Shown here: positions 8,531 to 17,315 of the stretch, in pieces
How the letters are laid out: each line of letters starts with the position of its first letter
Numbering within the stretch: position 1 is the stretch's first letter
Origin: an uncultured Planctomycetales bacterium
Lineage (GTDB): Bacteria > Planctomycetota > Planctomycetia > Isosphaerales > Isosphaeraceae
DNA: 64,000 nucleotides
Direction: 5' to 3'
Assembly (NCBI GenBank): GCA_903926465.1
Contig: CAIYJE010000145.1
Coordinates: forward strand, 62,001-126,000
The notes under the pieces: model-generated
What the model saw: only the letters and a program-made list of their open reading frames with translations
Database searches by the model: none
What the model was told of the DNA's origin: nothing
Position numbers and translations under genes: made by a program

Positions 8531-11500
8531 ATGGGGAACGCCGCGGTGCTTGCTGCAAACCTGAAATCATTGGTCACGGAAAACATACGTAAACTTGGCA
8601 GTGATTGCTTCTATTCCCGCCGGGTCAAGATTATTCAAGGCAACGCCTGGCAGGTCGATGCGGTTGCTGAGGGCGTCTTGAACCACTCTGTCAAACTCAG
8701 GCGCAAAGCCAACGCCATCGAAGCAAGTTGCTCTTGTGTCGACGCGTCGGGTACGAACAATCCCTGCGAACACGTGTGGGCAACCATTCTGGCCGCCGAT
8801 GCGAAAAACTATCTTCAAGGGGATGGCCGGCAAACGCCAAATCGACTGCATGCTGTTACTGAATTTGCCGATTCGATGGTCGATTACGATGAATTTGAAA
8901 TGGACGATGAAGACTCAGCCCTCGTCAATGAAGTGAGGTCTGAGAGCAGGCGAAAGTTGACCATGGAGCATACGCAGCACAAAACGCCTGAAACCAGCCC
9001 CGGGACGAGTGCCTCTTTGCCAAAGTCCTCGGCCTGGAAAGATACGCTTTCAAGTCTGAAATCCAAGGCTGAACAGCAGCCACCGAACACGCCGAATTCC
9101 TTGCCCCATGGAAATGAAATTGTCTATATCGTGGATAAAGCGGCAACACTCGAAGGCAAGGGCTTGGTGCTCGAACTCGCCAGTCGATATATCAAGAAAG
9201 ACGGTGAATGGAGCAAGTCCAAGGGGCAGTCATTCTCTCACGCTCAAATTGCAGTGCTGCCGGACCCGGTCGATCGGCTGGCACTGAACATGCTCGCAGG
9301 CGGCGTTGAGGCCAGAGAGTATGGCTACTATGGAGCGGTTTTCAGCGGTGCAAAGTCACGCTCCATCCTTACCCAGACGCTTGCTGAGGCACTTTTGCCC
9401 AAGCTTTGTGCCACGGGCCGGTGTTTCTTGAGCGAAATGGATGCGGAGCACCGTTTAAAACCCCTTCAATGGGATGGCAATGGCCCCTGGGAGTTCTGGC
9501 TGAAGGTAGAGCCCGAGCAAACGGACCAATCGTGCAAGCTGACGGGAGAGCTACGCCGCGGCGACGAACGGATGACGCTCAGGGCTCCCCGTTTGCTGAT
9601 CGGCGGCGGGTTTGTCTTCTGGGAAAATCGCGTTGCGCCATTGATTGATCAAGACGCGTTTTCCTGGCTCACCCTGATGCGTGTGCAGGGCGACGTTTCT
9701 GTTCCGGCGAGTGAAAAACACGAATTCCTGGCCGAATTGCTCAATCTACCCCGGCTGCCTCTGTTGGAATTGCCCGAGGATCTGAGATACGAAGAGGTCA
9801 CCCTGGCGCCCCGGCCCTGCGTGACCTTCAAACGCCGCAAGATGGGCTATTGGAGCGGCGAGAGTGATGCGAACTGGCTGGTTGCCGAACTTAGCTTCGA
9901 CTACGAAGGGCATACATTGCCGGCCAACAGCCAGGCCAGGGCAGTTGTCCAGTCTGATCAAAGACGCATGATCTTGCGCGATCAGGCCACCGAACGGGCA
10001 CTCTCTGGCCGGCTCGATACCCTCCCCTTTCAGCGCAAGACCCCATACAAACAGGCTGAAATCTTGGAGTTGCTCGCACGCAACCTGCCAAAGGTTGCGC
10101 GCACGCTTCTTCAAGAGGGCTGGCGGGTTGAGGCCGAGGGAAAGCTCTACCACCGCGCGGGCGACTTCCGCATCGAGGTCCAATCGGGAATCGACTGGTT
10201 CGAACTGCACGGGGGTGCGAACTTCGGTGGCCAGGAGGTACCGCTGCCTAGCTTGCTTGCGGCGTTGAAGCGTGGCGACGGTATGGTGGCTCTGGGTGAC
10301 GGCAGTTTTGGGCTGTTGCCGGAAGAATGGCTGAAGAAGTATGCGACCCTTGCCGGAGTGGGGACCCCAGACGGAGACCACCTTCGCTTTCAGCGTACGC
10401 AGGTTGGCCTGATGGATGTCTTGCTGGCCGAGCAGCCCGAGGCGCAATTCGACGAGCAATTCGAGCGGGCTCGTGAGCGGCTTCGTCTGTTCCAGGGCGT
10501 TTCACCGGCCGAGCCGCCGGCTGGGTTCCAGGGCCAGCTTCGCAGCTATCAGCAAGATGGCCTTGGCTGGCTTCACTTCCTTCAGGAGTTCGGGTTCGGC
10601 GGCTGCCTGGCAGACGACATGGGGCTGGGCAAAACCGTTCAGGTGCTGGCCCTGCTGGAGACGCGCCGAGTGCTGCGGGCCGCCCCCGAAAAACGTCTAC
10701 GGCCCGCGCCGTCGCTGGTTGTGGTGCCGAGGTCGCTCGTTTTTAACTGGAAAGAAGAGGCTGCCCGGTTTGCGCCAAATCTACGTGTTCTGGACCATAG
10801 CGGAGTTAGCCGCGGCAAACCTGGGAAACAGTTCGATGACTATGATGTCATCTTGACGACTTATGGCACGCTCAGAAAAGATATTGCCGATATCAAAGAC
10901 TACCATTTTGATTACGCCATCCTCGACGAGGCCCAGGCAATCAAGAACTCGAATAGCCTGTCGGCAAAGGCGTCGCGACTGATCCGGGCCGAGCACCGCC
11001 TGGCCCTGAGCGGCACGCCGGTCGAGAACCATCTGGGTGAGTTGTGGAGCCTGTTCGACTTCCTCAACCCAGGCATGCTTGGCCAGGTCTCGGCCAGCGG
11101 GAAGGCCGACACCGACCTGCGTAAGGCCAGCGAAGAGTCTGCCACGCTTCTGGCGAAAGCCCTCAGGCCGTTCATTCTTAGACGCACCAAAGCGCAGGTT
11201 GCGAAAGACCTGCCTGAGAAGTCTGAACAGACGATTTACTGCGACATGGGATCCGCCCAGCGCAAGCTGTATGACGAGCTGCGTGAGCATTACCGGAACT
11301 CGCTCCTTGGCCGCATTGCACGAGATGGCATCAACAAGTCAAAGATTCAGATTCTGGAGGCGCTGTTAAGGCTGCGGCAGGCGGCCTGTCACCCTGGACT
11401 GATTGATAAGGAAAAATGGTCACAGGAATCGAGCGCCAAACTGGACCTGCTTCTGCCCCAACTGCGTCAGGTGTACGACGAGGGACACAAAACGCTGGTG

Positions 11501-11938
11501 TTCTCTCAGTTCACAAGCATGCTGGCGTTCGTCAAGCAGCGGCTGGATAAAGAGGAAATTCCCTATGTCTACCTTGACGGTCGCACGCGGGATCGGCAGG
11601 AGCGAGTGCGGCAGTTCCAGGAAGACCCAAACTGCAAGGTATTCTTGATCAGTCTGAAGGCGGGTGGCCTTGGCCTGAACCTGACGGCAGCCGACTACAT
11701 CTTTCTGCTGGACCCCTGGTGGAACCCCGCCGTGGAGAGCCAGGCAATTGACCGCGCTCACCGGATTGGCCAAACTCGGCCGGTGTTTGCCTACCGCCTG
11801 ATTGCGCGAAATACGGTCGAAGAGAAGGTGCTCCAGCTTCAGGCGCAAAAACGGGACCTGGCCGACGCGATCATTAACGCCGACAACAGCCTGATCCGGA
11901 CCCTTGGCCGCGAAGATCTGGAGTTGCTCCTCTCCTGA
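8531..11938 (+). CDS. SWIM zinc-finger SNF2-family helicase
   Basis: A 1135-residue SNF2/RapA-type DNA translocase. The N-terminus carries a SWIM zinc finger (C67-x-C69 ... C79-x-H81) followed by an acidic, Ser/Pro-rich linker and a long accessory region. The motor has Walker A DDMGLGKT at about 695-702, the DEAQ box at 799-802, SGTPVENHLGELWS, and a C-terminal helicase half with GGLGLNLTAADYIFLLDPWWNP and the RIGQ arginine motif near the end. Such bacterial proteins remodel protein-DNA or RNA polymerase complexes; some sit in defence islands, but no defence partner is adjacent here. The gene stands alone. The start codon is plausible, although no clear Shine-Dalgarno is seen. Confidence 0.92.
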   Translation: MGNAAVLAANLKSLVTENIRKLGSDCFYSRRVKIIQGNAWQVDAVAEGVLNHSVKLRRKANAIEASCSCVDASGTNNPCEHVWATILAADAKNYLQGDGRQTPNRLHAVTEFADSMVDYDEFEMDDEDSALVNEVRSESRRKLTMEHTQHKTPETSPGTSASLPKSSAWKDTLSSLKSKAEQQPPNTPNSLPHGNEIVYIVDKAATLEGKGLVLELASRYIKKDGEWSKSKGQSFSHAQIAVLPDPVDRLALNMLAGGVEAREYGYYGAVFSGAKSRSILTQTLAEALLPKLCATGRCFLSEMDAEHRLKPLQWDGNGPWEFWLKVEPEQTDQSCKLTGELRRGDERMTLRAPRLLIGGGFVFWENRVAPLIDQDAFSWLTLMRVQGDVSVPASEKHEFLAELLNLPRLPLLELPEDLRYEEVTLAPRPCVTFKRRKMGYWSGESDANWLVAELSFDYEGHTLPANSQARAVVQSDQRRMILRDQATERALSGRLDTLPFQRKTPYKQAEILELLARNLPKVARTLLQEGWRVEAEGKLYHRAGDFRIEVQSGIDWFELHGGANFGGQEVPLPSLLAALKRGDGMVALGDGSFGLLPEEWLKKYATLAGVGTPDGDHLRFQRTQVGLMDVLLAEQPEAQFDEQFERARERLRLFQGVSPAEPPAGFQGQLRSYQQDGLGWLHFLQEFGFGGCLADDMGLGKTVQVLALLETRRVLRAAPEKRLRPAPSLVVVPRSLVFNWKEEAARFAPNLRVLDHSGVSRGKPGKQFDDYDVILTTYGTLRKDIADIKDYHFDYAILDEAQAIKNSNSLSAKASRLIRAEHRLALSGTPVENHLGELWSLFDFLNPGMLGQVSASGKADTDLRKASEESATLLAKALRPFILRRTKAQVAKDLPEKSEQTIYCDMGSAQRKLYDELREHYRNSLLGRIARDGINKSKIQILEALLRLRQAACHPGLIDKEKWSQESSAKLDLLLPQLRQVYDEGHKTLVFSQFTSMLAFVKQRLDKEEIPYVYLDGRTRDRQERVRQFQEDPNCKVFLISLKAGGLGLNLTAADYIFLLDPWWNPAVESQAIDRAHRIGQTRPVFAYRLIARNTVEEKVLQLQAQKRDLADAIINADNSLIRTLGREDLELLLS

Positions 11939-12217
11939 GCCGGACGTCCTCACGTGGCATCACAAGCACTAGCTTCCCGCTTGGTCTTCGTAACCGATGT
12001 TCTGCTTCGAAGAACAAGGCTCGCGTACCAGCCGGCCGGGCGTTAACGACACGGATGATCTTCGATTCATCCATGCCGCAAGAGTCAGCAGGAATTCTCT
12101 CCCGCCGTCAGTGATCTGCGGGATTAACCCGGCGTCGGGGAGGGACTCCCCGAAAGCCATGATCGCGCCTTCAAGGCACCAGCTTGATTCGGCTGTGTCA
12201 GAGTGCCTTGATGAACC
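11939..12217. other. Gap between helicase gene and tRNA-Ser terminator
   Basis: The region contains a 7-bp hairpin with a 3-base loop at 12136-12152 (CGGGGAG/CTCCCCG) and a 6-bp one near 11999. Neither is followed by a T-run. The frame open across this region runs on through the tRNA and is not a gene. Confidence 0.5.
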
Positions 12218-12269
12218 AAAAAAAAGGCTTTACCTAAGCGGTCCGATTAAGGAACTTAGGAAAAGCCTT
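12218..12269 (-). terminator. Intrinsic terminator of tRNA-Ser
   Basis: Read leftwards from the tRNA, a 15-bp stem with one mismatch (12255-12269 with 12224-12238) is followed by a run of T (the A-run at 12218-12225 on the plus strand). The stem begins 10 bases after the tRNA 3' end. Confidence 0.88.
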
Positions 12270-12278
12270 GAAATTGAG

Positions 12279-12365
12279 CGGAGAGGGAGGGATTCGAACC
12301 CTCGGTACGTGTTACCGTACACAGCATTTCCAGTGCTGCACCTTCGGCCTCTCGGTCACCTCTCC
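12279..12365 (-). tRNA. tRNA-Ser, anticodon GGA
   Basis: An 87-nt class II tRNA. The 7-bp acceptor stem GGAGAGG/CCTCTCC, discriminator G, an anticodon stem around loop CTGGAAA giving anticodon GGA (reads UCC/UCU), a long variable arm typical of serine tRNA, and the T-loop GGTTCGAATCC are all visible on the minus strand. The 3' CCA is not encoded. It is transcribed alone into the terminator at 12218-12269. Confidence 0.95.
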
Positions 12366-12627
12366 GTCAATTCAACCACTTACCCACCAAGCTATTTAGC
12401 AAAACCTTCGCGTGACGGTTTGCTCAAGAATTGAGGATTAGCGGCCAATCGAATGAATAGTTTAAGGCTCAGGCAGCAATCAGGCAATGGACCTTTTCAG
12501 AGTCTCCCGTACGATCGCCCTTACAACCCCACCTTTGTCCCGTGGAAACCACAATGCCTGAACCTTTCGGAGGATGGGGATATCTGAACTCGTATCAGTT
12601 CGATCAACAGGAAGCAAGGCCAACGGC

Positions 12628-13530
12628 ATGAGCACGTTACAGCGACTGACCGACCATGGGCTTGTCAGGCCACCACGGTGGTTGCCCGGTAATGTTCAGT
12701 ACGAAACTATCATGGGGTCAGTGGCTTACGGCGTTTCCTCTGAAACCAGTGATCTAGACGTTTATGGCTGGGCGATTCCGTCGCGTGAGGATCTATTCCC
12801 CCACCTCCGGGGCGAACTGGCGGGTTTTGGAACCCCCCTGCCTCGGTTCGAGCAGTTTGAGCAGCACCATGTGCTCGATCCCAGCGCACTCGGCGGTCAG
12901 GGGCGTTGCTATGACCTGACCATCTACAGCATCGTCAAGTTCTTCAATCTGGCCATGGAAAATAACCCCAATATCATTGATAGCCTGTTCACGCCCGTGA
13001 ACTGCGTGCTCCACAGCACCAGAGTTGGCAACCTGGTACGGGAAAACCGCAGGCTGTTCCTGCATAAAGGGGCCTGGCCAAAGTTCAAGGGTTACGCCTA
13101 CTCCCAGTTGCATAAAATTGCCACCAAGGCACCACAAGGTAAGCGGGCAGAACTGGTCAAGAAGCATGGCTATGACGTGAAGTTCGCCTACCACGTGGTG
13201 CGGTTACTCAGCGAGGTCGAGATGATTCTGACCGAGGGCGATATCGACCTTCAGCGCAACAATGACCAGCTCAAAGCCATCCGCCGGGGCGAGTGGACCG
13301 AAGAGCGGCTCCGAATCTGGTGCGTGCAGAAAGAGTCACAGCTAGAGCAGGCTTATGCCGGCAGCCAGCTCCGGGCCACCGCCGATGAGCCAAAGATTCG
13401 GGCTCTGCTCCTGAACTGTCTTGAAGAACATTACGGCAGCCTGCAAAGTTGCGTGGTTAACCCCGATCGTGCGTTGGAAACCCTCAGGAACATTCAGGCC
13501 GAACTGGAACGAGTGAAAGACCTGCTATGA
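12628..13530 (+). CDS. RlaP/YcgL-family nucleotidyltransferase, first of a pair
   Basis: A polymerase-beta-fold nucleotidyltransferase (COG3541/PF10127). From the ATG at 12628 the protein has 300 residues with the signature G30-S31-VAYG and catalytic acids D42 and D44 in TSDLDVYG. The third acid is probably in RCYDLTIYSIVKFF. The family includes RlaP, predicted by comparative genomics to act in RNA repair beside RNA ligases; the substrate is unproven. An upstream ATG at 12574 is possible, but its GGAGG touches the start codon, so 12628 is preferred, though without a strong site. It overlaps the next gene by four bases (ATGA), indicating translational coupling. No ligase or phosphatase is adjacent. 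Confidence 0.8.
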   Translation: MSTLQRLTDHGLVRPPRWLPGNVQYETIMGSVAYGVSSETSDLDVYGWAIPSREDLFPHLRGELAGFGTPLPRFEQFEQHHVLDPSALGGQGRCYDLTIYSIVKFFNLAMENNPNIIDSLFTPVNCVLHSTRVGNLVRENRRLFLHKGAWPKFKGYAYSQLHKIATKAPQGKRAELVKKHGYDVKFAYHVVRLLSEVEMILTEGDIDLQRNNDQLKAIRRGEWTEERLRIWCVQKESQLEQAYAGSQLRATADEPKIRALLLNCLEEHYGSLQSCVVNPDRALETLRNIQAELERVKDLL

Positions 13531-14228
13531 AGGACCAGGTGTCGGGCGAAGCTTGGAAGCAACTCAATGCGGTGGCCACCGCTCATCCCTACCCGCTGGT
13601 GTTCGCCACCATCAGCGGAGCGCATCTTTACGGATTTCCCTCGCCAGATTCAGACTACGACCTGCGGGGCAGCCAGGTGCAGCCAGCCCGAGAGGTGGTG
13701 GGCCTGGACACAGGCCCGGAGATAATCACCACCGAGTGGAAAGACGGTGGCTTTGAACTCGATCTGGTCACGCACGACGCCCACAAGTTCTTCAGCTTGA
13801 TGCTCAAGAAAAACGGTTATGTTCTTGAGCAGTTGTTCTCTCCACTGGTGGTGCAGACCACGCCCGAGCATCAGGAACTCAAAGCCCTTGGCCAGAGCTG
13901 CATCACCCGGCACCACAGCCACCATTACTTCGGGTTTGCAGAGACCCAGTGGAAATTGTTCGAGAAGGAACAACCCCGGCGCGTGAAGCCACTGTTCTAC
14001 GTTTACCGTGTGCTGCTGACCGGCATCCACCTCATGAAAACCGGCCAGGTGGAAGCGAATCTGGTCACGCTCAATGACGAGGCAAAACTCTCTCACGTTT
14101 CAGAGCTGATCGCGCGGAATATGACTGGCCCAGAGAAATCTGCGCTGGAGGATTCTGATCTTCCGTTCCATATGTCAGAATATGAGCGGTTGCGCGGTTG
14201 TCTAGAGGCCGCGTATCGGTTGAGCTAG
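13527..14228 (+). CDS. RlaP/YcgL-family nucleotidyltransferase, second of a pair
   Basis: A 233-residue paralogue of the preceding protein with the same fold markers: G31-A32-HLYG, catalytic D43 and D45 in DSDYDLRG, and an acidic strand FELDLVTHD (D79 likely third acid) followed by a helical KFFSLMLKKNGYVLEQLF, equivalent to KFFNLAMENNPNIIDSLF in the partner. Ala replaces the usual Ser of the GS motif. Start overlaps the first gene's stop (ATGA at 13527). Two different NTases produced together suggest a heteromeric enzyme or two sequential steps; this is inference. The nearest RNA gene is tRNA-Ser, 260 bases upstream and divergent. Confidence 0.8.
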   Translation: MKDQVSGEAWKQLNAVATAHPYPLVFATISGAHLYGFPSPDSDYDLRGSQVQPAREVVGLDTGPEIITTEWKDGGFELDLVTHDAHKFFSLMLKKNGYVLEQLFSPLVVQTTPEHQELKALGQSCITRHHSHHYFGFAETQWKLFEKEQPRRVKPLFYVYRVLLTGIHLMKTGQVEANLVTLNDEAKLSHVSELIARNMTGPEKSALEDSDLPFHMSEYERLRGCLEAAYRLS

Positions 14229-14321
14229 TTGCCAGAGCAACCGTCGGCTCGCCCTGGGCTGCATGATCTTTTGGTGCGGCTCAGGCTTCAGCAGCAGGGT
14301 GGATAACCGTACCGGTTTGGA

Positions 14322-14931
14322 GTGGGACGCTGTCTCGTGTGGAATCCCAGCCTGGAATTCTTCCATCAGCCTGATCGCCGTGCGCGGCTGCTGACGCGTG
14401 ATAACCGCATTCCGTGCTTGACGTTTGAGGACGCTCGTCGATTTTTCAAGAGTCTGCCTGTGCATCGCAGGCTTTTGTTGATGTACATCGTGCTGGCAAT
14501 TCAAGATCGTGTGAGTGAACTAAGGTTCGAGCCCGAGGTTGATGACTCCAGCGTGTTCATGCTCGGGTGCTACTCTGTGTTTGATGGCCAAGTCTATGAT
14601 CTGCTACCGCTGCCTTGGCGTATTGCCGCGGAGGTGCATCTGGAGCTGCGGCGCATGGCGCAATCGGCAACCATCCGGCAACGAATCGCCAGAGCCCTGC
14701 GCACGCTGGCAAGCTCTCGACGGTCAGGCGGAGGTCTTCCTGCCAGTCTGTTTCCAGGTTGACTGTGGAGGCGAAAGAATCAATGTATCGGCCACGGTTT
14801 CCTCTTGTGTAACCGGATATCGGGTTGTTCTCGGATTTTCGCAGATTTCCGAATCGGCTTCGGAATGGGCGAGAAGTGCCTTGGCTCAATTCGTTCAGCT
14901 GAACGAGATGCTAGGATTGGAATGGTTTTGA
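14322..14931 (+). pseudogene. Frameshifted gene of unknown family
   Basis: Two overlapping frames look like one protein. Frame A (GTG 14322 to a stop at 14762) gives a plausible N-terminal part with MYIVLAIQDRVSELRFEP and a later LPLPWRIAAEVHLELRRMA. Frame B then continues from about 14714 with DGQAEVFLPVCFQVDCGG to the stop at 14931. Removing one base near 14714 joins them into roughly 200 residues. The layout faintly resembles the N-terminal domain of planctomycete GspE-like proteins, but I do not recognise the family. It may be a pseudogene, a sequencing error, or programmed frameshifting, although no slippery heptamer is obvious. Confidence 0.4.
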
Positions 14932-15208
14932 ATAGTCTTAGTTGTAGGCAGATTTGGGTTCTGCGGCTCCATTCGGAATTGGCTTGCAAGGCTGGAAACC
15001 GGGTGGCGGCTTGGATCGGTTTTTACTGGCTTGTGATACGGATGTGGAATCAGTCTCTTTCCTTTGCTGATTGATCTGTAGTAAGATTATTTTCAGTGAG
15101 AAGAACTGTGGTTTGCGGTTCCCGTCCTCACTAACCGGCCTCCCATAAATTTCTGGGATGTGCTTGGTGTCGCCCCGTATTGAGTCTGTAATCGTTTCAA
15201 GGAGAACC

Positions 15209-15538
15209 ATGAGTTCGGTATCCATCGCTGTGCGTAAAGCGGATCAAACACGTCTGGATTGTGCCCAGAAGCTCAAGTCTGTTCGGATCAGTGAAAAATA
15301 TCTGCCGGTTTTGGGCTTTCTTCTGGATCTCAACTGGGGAAATCCCAGAATCATGAAGCTGAGGATTTCACCTCAGGACCAGATTTTTGCGAGATTCAGT
15401 GGCCAGTTGAGCTTTCAACTGATTTTTGAGTCTTATGAGAAGCTGGTCAGGGATTTTGAGAGAATTGCCAGAGTTTCCGGGCTCGATCTTGAAGAGCTGG
15501 AATACCTGGTGATGAAGCTGGATGCCCTCAGAAGCTAA
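15209..15538 (+). CDS. Small protein of unknown function
   Basis: A 109-residue protein that I do not recognise. The ATG at 15209 is supported by AAGGAGA six bases upstream. The sequence is soluble, mixed alpha/beta, ending in an amphipathic helical part (LVRDFERIARVSGLDLEELEYLVMKLDAL). No cysteine motif or membrane segment is present. Base composition is lower in GC than the flanking genes, as in the frameshifted ORF before it. A hairpin at 15634-15656 may terminate it. Confidence 0.7.
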   Translation: MSSVSIAVRKADQTRLDCAQKLKSVRISEKYLPVLGFLLDLNWGNPRIMKLRISPQDQIFARFSGQLSFQLIFESYEKLVRDFERIARVSGLDLEELEYLVMKLDALRS

Positions 15539-15633
15539 CACTGCGGAGGTGGAAGCAGGTAAGGCTTGGCCAACAGCAGAGAATTTGTGTGTTGGCGGTG
15601 TGGTTGGCAAGCCATGCCAAATTCGGGCTTGGG

Positions 15634-15656
15634 CGCTCATGTAAAACCCATGAGCG
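15634..15656 (+). terminator. Possible terminator after the small unknown gene
   Basis: An 8-bp perfect stem CGCTCATG/CATGAGCG with a 7-base loop is followed on the plus strand by a T-rich stretch with a run of five T. It sits between convergent genes, about 96 bases after the stop at 15538. Confidence 0.5.
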
Positions 15657-15726
15657 TCGGTTCGTTGTTTTTCGAAAAGTAGAGTCTAACTGCTATGAAG
15701 TCTTGTTTGCGGGCGGGCCGGTTTCC

Positions 15727-16722
15727 CTAACGTCCGGCCCAGCGTGCAACTTCGGGCGTGTATCGCTCACCCGCGGCCGCACCCACGGGAAAAGCGGTAT
15801 GGAGCCGAACGAGTTCATCGGGGGTTAGCTGGATGGCCAATGCGGCAGTATTTTCAACCAGATGTGTGCGTCGCTTCATGCCGGGAATGGGGATCACCTG
15901 CTCTCCCTGGGCTAGTACCCAGGCCAGCGCGATCTGGGCGAAAGTTGCACCGTGTGCCTCAGCGATCTCTTCAAGGCGACGCAATAGCGTGCGGTTATGC
16001 GCCAGATTGTCTGAGGTGAAGCGTGGGTTGCCTGTCCGCCAGTCACCGGGTTGGATCTGGTTTTGGGCCAGCACGGTGCCGGTCAAAAACCCTCGGCCCA
16101 GGGGGCTGAATGGGACAAAGGCAATTCCCAGCTCCCTGCAGACTGGTAACACGGTCAATTCTGGCTCGCGGGTCCAAAGTGAGTATTCCGATTGCAGGGC
16201 GGCAATTGGGTGTATGGCATGGGCGCGTCTGAGGGTGGACTCGGAGACCTCAGAGAGCCCCAGCGAACGAACTTTACCTTTGGCCACAAGTTCTGCCATG
16301 GCGCCCATCGACTCTTCAACAGGCACGTCCGGGTCAATCCGGTGCAGGTAGTAGAGGTCAATAACGTCGGTGCGCAGTCTGGTCAGGCTTGCGTCGCAGG
16401 CGGCGTGGATCCGTTCCGGGCGTCCATCCACGCCCACGGTCACCTGGCCGTCTGGTGCTGTGCGTTTGACCCAGCCAGTTTTGGACGCCAGAACGAACGT
16501 GTTGCGCCGGTGTGCGAGAGTTTGACCGATCAGCGTTTCGTTATGTCCGTCGCCGTAGCTGTCGGCGGTATCGATCAGGGTGAGCCCCATATCGAGTGCC
16601 TGGTTCAGGGTGGCGCTAGATTCGGCGTCGTTGGCTGGTCCGTATGCACCAGACATTCCCCAGCAGCCCAGCCCCATGGCCGAAACCTTGATCCCGGTGG
16701 CGCCCAGGGTTTTGTGATTCAT
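15727..16722 (-). CDS. Aldo/keto reductase
   Basis: A 331-residue NADPH-dependent aldo/keto reductase that would reduce aldehydes or ketones in the cytoplasm. The catalytic tetrad is visible: D51 and Y56 in IDTADSYG, K81 in ASKTGW, and H127 in YYLHRID. The C-terminal VIPIPGMKRRTHLVENTAA carries the cofactor-phosphate-binding region. The start ATG has an ideal AGGAGG eight bases upstream. The sequence resembles the AKR11/12-type general stress and sugar-related reductases; the substrate cannot be told. It is transcribed alone, upstream of the DUF1593 remnant. Confidence 0.92.
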   Translation of the reverse strand: MNHKTLGATGIKVSAMGLGCWGMSGAYGPANDAESSATLNQALDMGLTLIDTADSYGDGHNETLIGQTLAHRRNTFVLASKTGWVKRTAPDGQVTVGVDGRPERIHAACDASLTRLRTDVIDLYYLHRIDPDVPVEESMGAMAELVAKGKVRSLGLSEVSESTLRRAHAIHPIAALQSEYSLWTREPELTVLPVCRELGIAFVPFSPLGRGFLTGTVLAQNQIQPGDWRTGNPRFTSDNLAHNRTLLRRLEEIAEAHGATFAQIALAWVLAQGEQVIPIPGMKRRTHLVENTAALAIQLTPDELVRLHTAFPVGAAAGERYTPEVARWAGR

Positions 16723-16750
16723 AGATCCTCCTGATTCGAGCTTGTAGGGA

Positions 16751-17203
16751 CTATGGATTTGGTTCGTCGGTCGTTTTTCGAACCATGATCAAGATACGTC
16801 CGTACCGGGTCAGCGGCGGTTTGCCCTGGTCGGTAACGGTGAGTAAGAGTGGGATCTGGCTGTCTGCCAGGTCAGGAGAAACGATCACTTTGGGGTTCAT
16901 CGTATCATGGGCTTCATGGGCTTCGATCCGAACCTGGGAATTCAAAGTTGGGCTGCTCGGGTAGATACTCCATGAGAACTGGAGGGGGTGACCATCGGGG
17001 TCAGTTGTGGCGCTCGCCTCCAGAGAAATTGTCTGTCCAGGCTGCACAGTTCGTTCGGCTGAGATTGTTTTTGGCCAGAAGGAAGCTGCATTGTCTGGTG
17101 GTTGGGTCTGAGAATGCGTCTGAATCTCAAGATTTTGAGATGGTCGCCGTTGGGATTCAAGCGAATCCCCAGATTTTTGGGTGCGGAGTTGGTGTGGGCG
17201 CAA
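16751..17203 (-). pseudogene. Orphan C-terminal domain of a DUF1593 protein
   Basis: The frame encodes about 150 residues. Residues 45-145 match the C-terminal domain of DUF1593 (nucleoside-hydrolase-like) proteins: GQTISLEASATTDPDGHPL, then QFSWSIYP, a middle with I-strand repeats, and LLLTVTDQGKPPLTRYGRI. The catalytic N-terminal DUF1593 domain, normally over 250 residues, is absent upstream in any frame; the DNA there belongs to the divergent isomerase gene. The first 40 residues are low-complexity and no signal peptide or clear ribosome site is seen. Most likely a truncated remnant; a free-standing binding domain is less likely. Confidence 0.6.
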
Positions 17204-17315
17204 GCCTCAGGCTAATTGCCCCGGTGCTCGGTGGTCCAGACTGCCGTATGATAGGTTCGCCCGGCAGGCCGGGTTTGTCGATCGACAGATGCATGCAGAC
17301 CGGGAGGGACTTGCC

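Noticed and set aside
8531-11938. SNF2 helicase as part of a defence island (DISARM or similar)
   Set aside because: No methyltransferase, phospholipase D or other defence gene is adjacent, and SWIM-SNF2 proteins also occur as stand-alone housekeeping remodelers.
12136-12152. Strong short hairpin considered as helicase-gene terminator
   Set aside because: It lies about 200 bases beyond the stop codon and is not followed by a T-run.
11997-12434. Plus-strand frame across the tRNA region
   Set aside because: It passes straight through the tRNA-Ser gene and its terminator; the sequence RRGRDSNPRYVLPYT is the well-known false peptide from antisense tRNA-Ser.
14805-15074. 89-codon plus-strand frame after the frameshifted ORF
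   Set aside because: It overlaps the better second half of the frameshifted ORF and has no ribosome site or domain.
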